Assembly: GCA_010092695.1 (NCBI GenBank)
Contig: JAADJJ010000001.1
Coordinates: 3,472,001 to 3,536,000 of the forward strand
Length of the DNA: 64,000 nucleotides
Source of the DNA: Enterobacteriaceae bacterium 4M9
GTDB lineage: Bacteria; Pseudomonadota; Gammaproteobacteria; Enterobacterales; Enterobacteriaceae
Direction: 5' to 3'
Part shown: positions 26,216-34,668 of the stretch, in pieces
Layout of the letters: every line of letters starts with the position of its first letter
How positions within the stretch are numbered: the first letter of the stretch is position 1
Translations under genes and position numbers: made by a program
The notes under the pieces: generated by a model
The model's database searches: none
What the model was told of the DNA's origin: nothing
What the model saw: only the letters and a program-made list of their open reading frames with translations

Positions 26216-27499
26216 ATGTCTGATAAAAAAGCAACCCTTACCTGTAACGGTGACACCGTTGAACTGGATGTGCTAAAAGGCACACTCGGGCAGGATGTGT
26301 TAGACGTCCGTACCCTCGGTTCAAAAGGGGTGTTTACCTTTGACCCCGGTTTTACCTCCACCGCGTCCTGCGAGTCCAAAATCACGTTTATCGACGGTGA
26401 TGAAGGCATCCTGCTGCACCGCGGCTACCCCATCGACCAGCTGGCAACCCAGTCCAACTACCTGGAAGTCTGCTATATCCTGCTGTATGGCGAGAAACCG
26501 ACCCAGGAAGAATATGACGAATTTAAAGTCACGGTAACGCGCCACACCATGATTCATGAGCAGATAACCCGTCTGTTCCACGGTTTTCGCCGTGACTCAC
26601 ACCCGATGGCGGTAATGTGCGGCGTAACCGGCGCGCTGGCGGCGTTTTATCACGACTCTCTGGATGTGAATAACCCGCGCCACCGTGAAATCGCGGCCTT
26701 CCGCCTGCTGTCCAAAATGCCGACCATGGCAGCAATGTGTTACAAATATTCTATCGGCCAGCCGTTCGTGTACCCGCGCAACGATCTGTCATATGCCGGT
26801 AACTTCCTGAATATGATGTTCTCCACGCCGTGTGAAGAGTACAAAGTAAACCCGGTACTTGAGCGCGCGATGGACCGCATCCTTATTCTGCATGCTGACC
26901 ACGAGCAGAACGCCTCGACCTCGACCGTGCGTACCGCTGGCTCTTCCGGTGCAAACCCGTTTGCCTGCATCGCGGCCGGTATTGCCTCACTGTGGGGACC
27001 CGCGCACGGTGGTGCCAACGAAGCCTGTCTGAAGATGCTCGAAGAGATCAACACCGTTGAGCACATTCCTGAGTTCCTGCGCCGCGCCAAAGACAAGAAC
27101 GACTCTTTCCGCCTGATGGGCTTTGGCCACCGCGTGTACAAAAATTACGATCCACGCGCCACCGTCATGCGTGAAACCTGCCATGAAGTGCTCAACGAAC
27201 TGGGCATGAAGGACGATCTGCTGGAAGTGGCTATGGAGCTTGAGCACATTGCGCTCAACGACCCGTACTTTATTGAACGCAAGCTCTACCCGAACGTGGA
27301 TTTCTACTCCGGCATCATCCTCAAAGCGATGGGCATTCCGTCTTCGATGTTTACCGTTATCTTTGCGATGGCGCGCACCGTAGGTTGGATTGCACACTGG
27401 AACGAAATGCACGACGACGGCATCAAAATTGCCCGTCCGCGTCAGCTGTACACTGGCTATACGCAGCGTGACTTCAATTCAGGCATTGCGAAAAAGTAA
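26216..27499 (+). CDS. gltA: Citrate synthase GltA
   Basis: 427 residues, equal to the E. coli hexameric, NADH-inhibited type II enzyme. The N-terminal beta domain contains DVRTLGSKGVFTFDPGF. Catalytic regions include HADHEQNASTSTVR, GFGHRVYKNYDPRA and PNVDFYSGIILKAMGIP (the active-site aspartate). It condenses acetyl-CoA and oxaloacetate. It has AAGGAGACCGTAA before the ATG and a strong terminator behind it. Confidence 0.98.
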   Translation: MSDKKATLTCNGDTVELDVLKGTLGQDVLDVRTLGSKGVFTFDPGFTSTASCESKITFIDGDEGILLHRGYPIDQLATQSNYLEVCYILLYGEKPTQEEYDEFKVTVTRHTMIHEQITRLFHGFRRDSHPMAVMCGVTGALAAFYHDSLDVNNPRHREIAAFRLLSKMPTMAAMCYKYSIGQPFVYPRNDLSYAGNFLNMMFSTPCEEYKVNPVLERAMDRILILHADHEQNASTSTVRTAGSSGANPFACIAAGIASLWGPAHGGANEACLKMLEEINTVEHIPEFLRRAKDKNDSFRLMGFGHRVYKNYDPRATVMRETCHEVLNELGMKDDLLEVAMELEHIALNDPYFIERKLYPNVDFYSGIILKAMGIPSSMFTVIFAMARTVGWIAHWNEMHDDGIKIARPRQLYTGYTQRDFNSGIAKK

Positions 27500-27546
27500 T
27501 CTTCACCTGTAAAACACGCTCAGGGGCAACCCTGACGGCTCAAGAC

Positions 27547-27572
27547 AAGAGGCCCGTTCTCTCGGGCCTCTT
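27547..27572 (+). terminator. gltA terminator
   Basis: AAGAGGCCCG (27547-27556) pairs with CGGGCCTCTT (27563-27572) around a 6-nt loop, about 50 bp after the gltA stop. Confidence 0.8.
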
Positions 27573-28214
27573 ACAACTCAGCGACATACCTGCCCTTTTG
27601 GATTCTCTTATCCGACATACTGTACCTTCTTTGCGTACCTTCTTTTCCTGTGCAGGCCAACTCACAAGCATTGCATTCCAGTTACCGTTCATTAACTTCC
27701 AGTTCTATCGCGTTGTGCTCGCGTAAAGGTGTTATCAGAGCAGGTTTGTAATTAACTCTTTCTGGTTAGCAGCATCATGTCAGCCCGCAAGCTCAACACT
27801 TTCACGTTGAGACGCTTTCCTCTGTGTAATTCTGGCCCGTCAAATAGCCATATATCACGCCAGCCTCGCCACTCTCCCGGTAATGTCCGTTTTTAATTCT
27901 TTAAAACCATCAAATATTAAACATAAATAAACCCATCATCTAAAAAAACGCTGAGCCATTTATTTAATTACCGAATTATTTCGTGATAAAAATAAAGATA
28001 AATCACATAACAAACCGAATACTCCCACCTTTAAATAACACTTTCCAATTACTGGAAACTCCATTTAAAAACAGCAGATAAAATAAAAAACCACCCAACC
28101 AACGGATATAAATATAACCAAATTAAGTCTGACAACCGTTATTAAAGACCAATAATAAAACATATTAAAATTATAATAAAAATACGGTTTAGCCAAAATT
28201 CCTATAAGATTATT
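27573..28214. other. AT-rich spacer downstream of gltA
   Basis: About 640 bp without a supported gene. A short direct repeat (TACCTTCTTT twice near 27620-27645) is the only structure noticed. From about 27890 the base composition falls sharply to very AT-rich up to the small peptide gene, unlike the surrounding core genome. That suggests acquired or H-NS-bound DNA. Confidence 0.6.
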
Positions 28215-28243
28215 TTGACATTTCCCAGGTAAAATTCTAGATT
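28215..28243 (+). promoter_or_regulatory. Sigma-70 promoter of the small peptide gene
   Basis: A perfect -35 TTGACA (28215-28220), a 17-bp spacer and a -10 TAGATT (28238-28243) precede the small gene, leaving a leader of about 40 nt. Confidence 0.65.
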
Positions 28244-28291
28244 CTAAAAGGAGCTCCAAAAATAATAACCTCTTTAACATAAGGAAATACA

Positions 28292-28480
28292 ATGAAAAAA
28301 GTTACTCTGGATATTGCGAAAAACATTATTGGTGGCACTTGCAGCTATAGCTTCGATCTGCAGAATGACGTTTGTGTTCAAACTATTAGCTGCGCCGAAG
28401 TAACCAAATATGGTACGGCAACCAACGTTACGAAGAAAGACGTTGCATCAACCTACTGTGGCGTTGAACCTCAGGTCTGA
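28292..28480 (+). CDS. Small Cys-rich peptide with double-glycine motif
   Basis: A 62-residue product of unknown function. The first 15 residues, MKKVTLDIAKNIIGG, look like a double-glycine leader (hydrophobic positions and GG at 14-15). The remaining 47 residues have four cysteines (17, 28, 34, 56) and many Thr, Val and Ser. AAGGAAAT precedes the ATG and a good sigma-70 promoter lies upstream. From memory it resembles small enterobacterial proteins called DUF4762, which share a GG motif and a late YCGV; I cannot confirm that. No exporter, peptidase, immunity or modification gene lies next to it. Options include a secreted microcin-like peptide or a periplasmic disulfide protein; the sequence does not decide. 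Confidence 0.7.
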   Translation: MKKVTLDIAKNIIGGTCSYSFDLQNDVCVQTISCAEVTKYGTATNVTKKDVASTYCGVEPQV

Positions 28481-29016
28481 GGTAATACACCAGCTTGATT
28501 GATGCCATCGCCTTATATAAGGCCTGCCATCGTTTTAATTCCTTTCCTGTGAACAAAATATGATGGCATTGGCACAATAATGTCGACACCTGTATTGCTC
28601 TGAAATGACATGTTCAACCCAGTGGCAATACAGGTGTAATGCTGAAAGAATGAATTTCACCGCATCATCAAAATATAGTTTCTTATTATAACGGGTAGAG
28701 CAAACGCCGTGTTCTTCCCCTTCCCTAAGTCTGCCAGTATTGTCCTTGTTTAACCGTTATGAAAACAACACCACAGCCTCGATTATCCTGGCATAACGCT
28801 TGTGCGGGTTTACAAACGACGAACGTATTCGCCTGTTATAAACAGCCCGCAGATTTTTAGCATATCCTGGTAAACCAGACATTCGTCGCCATTAACCGCG
28901 CATCACTCGTGCAGGTTTACCCATGGATATCAGTTATTCAATAAGCAACGCGATAACCTGCTGAGGTTATCCCTGATTATTGGATGTCGCTTTTGTTCCA
29001 GCCTGTATTCATAAAC
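28481..29016. other. Non-coding gap between the peptide gene and nei
   Basis: About 540 bp with no supported gene. It holds a 14-bp palindrome (GCCTTATATAAGGC, 28510-28523) and a 13-bp perfect inverted repeat at 28586-28637. There is also an imperfect repeated motif, TGTGCGGGTTTAC near 28800 and CGTGCAGGTTTAC near 28910. No fimbrial or abrB remnant is recognisable. Confidence 0.55.
28586..28637. repeat. 13-bp perfect inverted repeat with 26-nt loop
   Basis: ACACCTGTATTGC (28586-28598) is the exact reverse complement of GCAATACAGGTGT (28625-28637). No T tract follows. It could be an mRNA 3' structure of the peptide gene, a protein-binding site, or the ends of a tiny element. Confidence 0.6.
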
Positions 29017-29808
29017 TCACTTCTGGCACTGCGCACACCAGTAAAAGGGTCGTGACGCCAGCGAGGTTTTTTCAATCGTTGCGCCGCAGCGTTCGCACGG
29101 CTTACCGTCACGATGAAATACATGGAAACGAAACAGTGCGCCGTGGTGGCGGTTTTCATCCACTTCACCGCGGGTCTGGTAGGAGAGGCGAGCTATTTCA
29201 AGGCAGGCGTGGGCTAATGCATCCAGCTGGTCAGTCGTCAAATCCACAGCTCGGTGCCGGGCGGCCAGCTGTGCCTGCCAGAGGATTTCCACCCGCAGGT
29301 AGTTGCCCAGCCCTGCCAGAAACGCCTGGTCGAGCAGCAACCCCGAAAACTGGCGGCGGCAAAAGCGTGGTGACAATAATCGCGCTTTCACCTGCTCCAC
29401 GGTGAGCGTCATATCCAGCACGTCTGGCCCAACGCGCTGTAAAAACGGGTGCGTGGACAGCCCTGCGTCGTCCAGCATTTCGATATCCGAGGCGCTGAAC
29501 AGTAAAATCGCCTTATCCGCGGTCTCAAGGCGTACCCGCAGGCTGCGTTTACTGTCGGGCGTTTCGCCAGCATCAATGACGCGCCATACGCCGTAAAGCT
29601 GGTTATGGCTGTAGAGCGTTTGTCCACTCGAAAAGTGAGTCAGCAACGCTTTGCCGCGGGTTTCAATACGGTCTATGCACTCACCGGTTAAAAGCGACTC
29701 GTACATTTTTAACTGAGGAAAGGCAAACCAGACAGTGGTCAGCGGTTTGCCAAGTACCGCCTCCTCCAGCCGATCCGCCGCGCGACGGATCTCCGGGCCT
29801 TCAGGCAT
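29017..29808 (-). CDS. nei: Endonuclease VIII (Nei)
   Basis: DNA glycosylase/AP lyase for oxidised pyrimidines, 263 residues as in E. coli. After Met removal the N-terminus is PEGPEIRRAADRLE, with the catalytic Pro and Glu. The helix-two-turn-helix region has GLLLDQAFLAGLGNYLRVEILW. The zinc finger is C-x2-C near 238 and C-x2-C at the end (FYWCAQCQK). It lies 20 bp after pxpC. Confidence 0.96.
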   Translation of the reverse strand: MPEGPEIRRAADRLEEAVLGKPLTTVWFAFPQLKMYESLLTGECIDRIETRGKALLTHFSSGQTLYSHNQLYGVWRVIDAGETPDSKRSLRVRLETADKAILLFSASDIEMLDDAGLSTHPFLQRVGPDVLDMTLTVEQVKARLLSPRFCRRQFSGLLLDQAFLAGLGNYLRVEILWQAQLAARHRAVDLTTDQLDALAHACLEIARLSYQTRGEVDENRHHGALFRFHVFHRDGKPCERCGATIEKTSLASRPFYWCAQCQK

Positions 29809-29828
29809 AACAACGTCCTTTATGAAGA

Positions 29829-30764
29829 TTAAACGCCTGGCTCACCGTTAAGCTGCCAGGTCAGTTGACTGAGGTACATCTGCTGCTCACGCCGCACTTT
29901 CAGCGCATCTTCCAGCGAGCATTGCACAAAGTGGATGGGTTCTCCGAGGCGCACCTGCGCCAGACTGTGTAAATCAGCGGCAATAATGCAGGCAATGCGC
30001 GGATAACCGCCGGTGGTCTGGGCATCATTCATCAACACAATTGGCTGGCCGTTGTGCGGCACCTGAACCACGCCTGGCAGCAAACCATGGGAGGTCAACT
30101 CGCGCTGCTCGGCACGCGCCAGCGTCTGACCATGCAGGCGATAGCCCATGCGGTTACTTTGTGCACTCAACTGCCACGGCAAGCGCCAGAAGTTTTCCTG
30201 TGCCTCACGGCTAAACTCCTGATATTCCGGCCCCGGCAGCGCACGGATGCGATTGCTCCATAAAAGCTGTTTTACACCGCACGCTTCGGTGAAGTCGCGT
30301 CCTGCCAGAGCTGGGATTTCGTCGCCATCACGCAGTTCCCGCCCTAGAAAACCACCAAAGCCGCCCTTAAGGTCAGTACTGCGCGAGCCCATCACCACAG
30401 GCACATCCAACCCACCGGCAACGGCGAGGTAACTGCGCATACCACGGTGTGGCAGGTTAAGCTGCAGTTGTTGCCCGGCTTTTGCCCGCTGGCGCCAGCC
30501 GGTCCACACCGGCTTACCATCAAGCGTTGCCTCACAGTCAGCCCCGCTTAGCGCAAACCAGCCGTCACGAGTAAACGCAAACTGGCATTTACCAAGCGTT
30601 ATCTCAAGTGCTGCGGCCTCAGGCGCATTGCCCACCAGCGCATTCGCAATCATCAGCGAAGGTATATCCAGCGCTCCGCTGCGGCTCACGCCGTCAAGCC
30701 GATAACCGCTACGCCCCTGGTCCTGAACCGTGGTTTGCATCCCGGCACGAATAACCTTCAGCAC
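29829..30764 (-). CDS. pxpC: 5-oxoprolinase subunit C (PxpC)
   Basis: 311 residues of the biotin-dependent carboxylase-like (AHS2/KipA) family. PxpABC hydrolyses 5-oxoproline to glutamate using ATP. Family features include MQTTVQDQGRSGYRLDGVSRSGALD at the N-terminus and GIGRVPHNGQPI-type sequence (VQVPHNGQPIVLMNDAQTTGGYPRI). The start overlaps pxpB by 7 bp. In E. coli the next gene is pxpA, but here nei follows directly, so the catalytic partner A is missing from the operon. Confidence 0.94.
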   Translation of the reverse strand: MLKVIRAGMQTTVQDQGRSGYRLDGVSRSGALDIPSLMIANALVGNAPEAAALEITLGKCQFAFTRDGWFALSGADCEATLDGKPVWTGWRQRAKAGQQLQLNLPHRGMRSYLAVAGGLDVPVVMGSRSTDLKGGFGGFLGRELRDGDEIPALAGRDFTEACGVKQLLWSNRIRALPGPEYQEFSREAQENFWRLPWQLSAQSNRMGYRLHGQTLARAEQRELTSHGLLPGVVQVPHNGQPIVLMNDAQTTGGYPRIACIIAADLHSLAQVRLGEPIHFVQCSLEDALKVRREQQMYLSQLTWQLNGEPGV

Positions 30765-31414
30765 ACGCCCTCCTTCTGTGGAATAAAGCGCACGGTATCG
30801 CCCGGGCTTAACAACGCCGGACTTTCCCGGCTTGGGTCAAATAAACGCAGCGGTGTGCGGCCAATCAGCTGCCAACCGCCTGGCGTATCCAGCGGATAAA
30901 TCCCGGTCTGGCCCCCGCCTATGCCGACCGACCCTGCGGGCACCATCAGCCTCGGCTCCGCGCGCCGTGGCACCACAAGTTTACCGGACAGCCCACCGAG
31001 ATAAGGGAAGCCCGGCTGAAAACCCAGCAACCAGACCACATAATCCACGCCAGAATGCTGCTCCACCACCTGACGCTCGCTCAGTCCTGTGTGTTGCGCC
31101 ACAAACCCGAGATCCGGTCCCGCCTCTTTACCATACACCACCGGAATTTCCAGGCGCCGGGAGGTTGGCTCAACCACGTCGCTTTCCTCCCACCAGCGCT
31201 GCAGGCGCTCGATGGCATCAAGCGCGTTGCTCTGAGGATCGCGTAAGACCACCGTCAGGTTATTCATACCCGCAATGGCTTCCACTACCGAAGGCTGGTC
31301 AGCCAGGCGATGCACCAGCCCCCAGATACGTTTCTGACTTTGCAGGGAAACCGGCGGCTCCAGTTCCAGCACCACCGCACTCTCTCCCAGCAGATAACAG
31401 CGCGCTCGTTGCAC
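30758..31414 (-). CDS. pxpB: 5-oxoprolinase subunit B (PxpB)
   Basis: 218 residues (AHS1/KipI family), the same length as E. coli PxpB. Conserved blocks are GFQPGFPYLGGL and VPAGSVGIGGGQTGIYPLDTPGGWQLIGRTPL. It forms a complex with PxpC. The ATG at 31414 has GAGGTAAACG upstream. It is 16 bp downstream of ybgI. Confidence 0.94.
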   Translation of the reverse strand: MQRARCYLLGESAVVLELEPPVSLQSQKRIWGLVHRLADQPSVVEAIAGMNNLTVVLRDPQSNALDAIERLQRWWEESDVVEPTSRRLEIPVVYGKEAGPDLGFVAQHTGLSERQVVEQHSGVDYVVWLLGFQPGFPYLGGLSGKLVVPRRAEPRLMVPAGSVGIGGGQTGIYPLDTPGGWQLIGRTPLRLFDPSRESPALLSPGDTVRFIPQKEGVC

Positions 31415-31429
31415 GTTTACCTCACCTCA

Positions 31430-32173
31430 TCAGGCCGGATTAGGGATATCAATAAAGGTGACGTCCAGCTCGCTGTTAGCATCCAGCCATTCACCGAGTG
31501 CCCGAATGCCACCGCGCTCGGTCGCATGATGGCCTGCCGCGTAAAAGTGCAGCCCTTGTTCACGCGCCGAATGGATAGTCTGCTCGGAGACTTCACCAGT
31601 AATGAAGGCGTCAACGCCAAACCGCGCTGCCGCGTCAATGTAACCCTGCCCACCGCCGGTGCACCAGGCTACACGCTTAACCACCTCCGGGCCGGTATCA
31701 CCACACCACAGTGGCCGACGCCCCAGTCGCGCTTCCAGCCAGGATGCCAGTTCCAGGCCCGGTACTGGCAGGTTCATTTCACCCCACAGCACCAGCGGCT
31801 CAATCTCGCCCTTCACGTCAATGCCCAGCAGGTTAGCCAGTTGCACGTTGTTGCCCAGTTCAGGGTGCGCATCAAGCGGCAGGTGCCAGCCGTAAAGGTT
31901 GATATCATTCTCCAGCAACGCCTTCAGGCGATGGCGCTTCATGCCGCGAATCACCGGCGATTCGTTCTTCCAGAAATAGCCGTGGTGGACGATGATGGCA
32001 TCAGCCTGCTGACGCACGGCTTCATCCACCAGCGCCTGGCTGGCACTCACGCCGACAATCACCTTTTGGATTGCCTCACGACCTTCTACCTGTAAACCGT
32101 TTGGCGCGTAATCACTGAAGGCCGCGCTGTTAAGTTTCTCGTTAATCAGCGCTTCCAGTTCAACATTTTTCAT
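31430..32173 (-). CDS. ybgI: NIF3/DUF34-family metal protein YbgI
   Basis: 247 residues as in E. coli YbgI, a hexameric ring with a dinuclear metal site. Motifs YAPNGLQVEG, IVHHGYFW (metal His) and YAAGHHATERGG (second His pair and Glu) are intact. Its precise reaction is not settled; the family is linked to metal or cofactor protection (GTP cyclohydrolase I type 2-like). It lies upstream of pxpB in the same direction and 13 bp after phrB. Confidence 0.93.
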   Translation of the reverse strand: MKNVELEALINEKLNSAAFSDYAPNGLQVEGREAIQKVIVGVSASQALVDEAVRQQADAIIVHHGYFWKNESPVIRGMKRHRLKALLENDINLYGWHLPLDAHPELGNNVQLANLLGIDVKGEIEPLVLWGEMNLPVPGLELASWLEARLGRRPLWCGDTGPEVVKRVAWCTGGGQGYIDAAARFGVDAFITGEVSEQTIHSAREQGLHFYAAGHHATERGGIRALGEWLDANSELDVTFIDIPNPA

Positions 32174-32185
32174 ATTCCGTTTTCC

Positions 32186-33604
32186 TTATTCTTTACGCGC
32201 GGCTTCATAAGCTGCCAGCGTCGTCGCGCGGGCCTGTTTGTGGTCGACAATCGGGCGTGGATAATCAAGCTGCTGCCCATGTTTATCCGCCCAGGCCCAC
32301 GGCTCGTGAATGGCTTTGCCCGGCACCTGCTCCAGTTCCGGCAGCCAGCGGCGAATAAATTCACCGTCAGCATCAAAACGCTGGCCCTGGGTCGTCGGGT
32401 TAAAGATGCGAAAATACGGCGCGGCGTCAGTACCCGTTGAAGCCGCCCATTGCCAGCCGCCGTTGTTGGCCGCCAAATCACCGTCCACCAGTTGAGAGAT
32501 AAAATAACGCTCCCCTTCACGCCAGTCGATAAGCAAATCCTTAACCAGAAAGCTGGCCACCACCATGCGCAGGCGGTTGTGCATCCAACCCGTCTCGTTA
32601 AGCTGACGCATCGCGGCGTCCACAATCGGATAGCCGGTTTTACCCTGCTGCCAGGCTTCAAGCGCGTCAGCATCGTCACGCCATTTTACCCGCTTCGTCC
32701 AGCCAACAAACGGCTGGTGGCGGCACAGTGCCGGATAGTATGTTAACAGATGTCGATAGAATTCCCGCCAGACAAGCTCGTTAAGCCACACCGCGCCATC
32801 TTCACCATGCAGCGCACGCGGTTGTTCTGCCAGCAGGCGGTTCAGGCACTGGCGCGGCGACAGCACACCAATGGCAAGGTATGGCGAGAGCAGGCTGGTC
32901 CCTTCCCGCGCCGGAAAATCGCGCTGCTCGGGATAATCTTTTGCCGCCTGGCGACAAAACTGGCGCAGCCGTTGCAGTGCGGCCTCTTCGCCTGGGGGAA
33001 ACAGCGCGGCATCCACCGCCTGCTGCGGATAGTGAAACGTCAGCCCGGCAGGCTTACTGACCGGGCCGCCTTCTCGCACCGGCGGCGCGCGCAGGCACTC
33101 CGGCGTATCTTCCTGCAAGCGGCGCAAAAAGGCTTTGCTGAATGGCGTGAACACCTTATACATGCTGTTGTTGCCGGTGGTGACGCTACCGGGCGGCAGC
33201 ATCACGCTGTCGTCAAATCCCTGGCACACCACCTCATCACCCAACGCCTTTTCGACCGCAGCATCCCGCTGGCGCTCGTTGAACTCGTACTGATAGTTGT
33301 AAAACAGCGCGTCTACCTTGTGCTGCGCACAGAATTGTTTTAGCTCGCCGGGGCAGTCGGCAAAACCGTCAGTCTCCAGCACCGTGAGCGCAATGCCCTT
33401 CTGCGCCAGCGCCTCCTGTAATGCATTCACATGCTGTTGTATAAACCAGGCCTGGCGCGCAGCCATAGCGTGCTGGCGCCACTGACCGGGTGTGGCAATA
33501 AATACCGCCAGCACCTGCGCTTTACTGTTACGGCAGGCGGCGGCAAGAGCCAGATTGTCGTGCAGGCGTAAATCGTTACGAAACCAGACCAGATGGGTGG
33601 GCAT
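32186..33604 (-). CDS. phrB: Deoxyribodipyrimidine photolyase PhrB
   Basis: Light-driven repair of cyclobutane pyrimidine dimers, 472 residues as in E. coli. The N-terminal photolyase alpha/beta domain (MPTHLVWFRNDLRLHDNLAL, MTHF antenna) is followed by the FAD domain with EGTSLLSPYLAIG, WLNELVWREFYRHLL and MNRLRMV-type HNRLRMVVASFLVKDLLIDW. The frame is open 16 codons upstream; the ATG at 33604 matches the family. ybgA lies 12 bp upstream, an arrangement also seen in E. coli. Confidence 0.96.
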   Translation of the reverse strand: MPTHLVWFRNDLRLHDNLALAAACRNSKAQVLAVFIATPGQWRQHAMAARQAWFIQQHVNALQEALAQKGIALTVLETDGFADCPGELKQFCAQHKVDALFYNYQYEFNERQRDAAVEKALGDEVVCQGFDDSVMLPPGSVTTGNNSMYKVFTPFSKAFLRRLQEDTPECLRAPPVREGGPVSKPAGLTFHYPQQAVDAALFPPGEEAALQRLRQFCRQAAKDYPEQRDFPAREGTSLLSPYLAIGVLSPRQCLNRLLAEQPRALHGEDGAVWLNELVWREFYRHLLTYYPALCRHQPFVGWTKRVKWRDDADALEAWQQGKTGYPIVDAAMRQLNETGWMHNRLRMVVASFLVKDLLIDWREGERYFISQLVDGDLAANNGGWQWAASTGTDAAPYFRIFNPTTQGQRFDADGEFIRRWLPELEQVPGKAIHEPWAWADKHGQQLDYPRPIVDHKQARATTLAAYEAARKE

Positions 33605-33615
33605 AATGTTCCTGT

Positions 33616-34572
33616 TTAATGACCGTAGCGCAGGCACAGCGCTTCGGGGCAAGGATCGAAATAGCGCTGCTGCGCAAGATAATCATCAGGATATTCTGCC
33701 AGATAGTGTTTGAGCAACGTCACCGGTGCCAGCAGAGGCTGTGTTCCCCGGCGATACCTGTCGATAAGCGCCGACAACTCTTCGCGCTGGCGCGCGTTAA
33801 GCTGTTTACGGAAATAGCCCTGGATATGCATCAGCACGTTGGTGTGGTTGCGACGCGTGGCGGGATGAGAAAGGAGGTTCATTAACCGCTGGCGGTACTC
33901 GACAAAAAATGCCTCAAGATCCTGCCACTGATGGAGCCCGGCAACAAAGGGTCCCAGTTCACGGTATTGGGGTTGTGAATGCGCCAGCAGCAGCAGTTTA
34001 TAGCGGCTGTGAAAAGCAATCAGCCCTTTGCGGGTTAGCCCTTCACGACGAAGCTGGTTTAGCTCATGCAGCGCGCAGATGCGCTGCATAAAGTTTTCTC
34101 TCAGTTCCGGGTCATGCAACCGCCCGTCTTCCTCCACAGGCAGCCAGGGAAAGCGCTTCATCAGTTGCGCGGTATAAATGCCGGTTCCCGCTTTACGGTT
34201 ATTTTTGCTCTCTGGCTCATAAACCCGCACACGCTCCATGCCGCAGGTGGGCGATTTGGCACAGACGATATAGCCACACAGATGTTCAAAGCCAGCAATG
34301 CGCTTTTGCGAAAACGCCTGCATTTGCCCGGTCAAATCGCCCTCGCGCCCATCGCTAAAGCGCAGGCTGATTTCATCGTCTGTTGTTTTAACCAACCGCA
34401 GCGCGGCGCGCGGGGCTGGCAGACCAATTGCCATTTCAGGGCAAACCGGCTCAAAGCTGACCCAGGCCGACAGTGTCTCCACGGCAAAAGCCAACCGCTT
34501 GTGTCCGCCATCAAAACGGACCTTTTCACCTAACAAACAGGCACTGATGCCAACGGGAATTTTTTCAGACAT
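33616..34572 (-). CDS. ybgA: Two-domain YbgA (DUF523 plus DUF1722)
   Basis: 318 residues, about twice E. coli YbgA (169 as I recall, DUF1722 only). The N-terminal half (about 1-150) is a DUF523 domain with SACLLGEKVRFDGGHK, PVCPE and SPTCGMERV. Cys12, Cys44 and Cys110 match the iron-sulfur cysteines of the DUF523 enzyme TudS (2-thiouracil desulfidase). The C-terminal half (about 175-318) is the YbgA/DUF1722 domain with FHSRYKLLLLAHSQ and HIQGYFRKQLNARQREEL. It heads an operon with phrB, which suggests a role with damaged or modified nucleobases; that is inference. Confidence 0.9.
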   Translation of the reverse strand: MSEKIPVGISACLLGEKVRFDGGHKRLAFAVETLSAWVSFEPVCPEMAIGLPAPRAALRLVKTTDDEISLRFSDGREGDLTGQMQAFSQKRIAGFEHLCGYIVCAKSPTCGMERVRVYEPESKNNRKAGTGIYTAQLMKRFPWLPVEEDGRLHDPELRENFMQRICALHELNQLRREGLTRKGLIAFHSRYKLLLLAHSQPQYRELGPFVAGLHQWQDLEAFFVEYRQRLMNLLSHPATRRNHTNVLMHIQGYFRKQLNARQREELSALIDRYRRGTQPLLAPVTLLKHYLAEYPDDYLAQQRYFDPCPEALCLRYGH

Positions 34573-34635
34573 AGAGGCTCCTCTTCGCTACGCCTTAAGT
34601 GTAGCCAGGAGCCGGTCAGGAAGGATTTAGCAGAT

Positions 34636-34660
34636 AAAAAAACGCCTCCCGAAGGAGGCG
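34636..34660 (-). terminator. ybfA terminator
   Basis: CGCCTCC (34643-34649) pairs with GGAGGCG (34654-34660), loop CGAA. Seven As at 34636-34642 become the T tract on the minus strand. Confidence 0.92.
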
Positions 34661-34668
34661 CTTAGACA

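Noticed and set aside
28065..28292. 75-codon hydrophobic minus-strand frame next to the small peptide gene
   Set aside because: Its start would be TTG, and its Phe/Tyr/Leu/Ile composition is what random AT-rich DNA gives. It also overlaps the promoter and ribosome site of the peptide gene.
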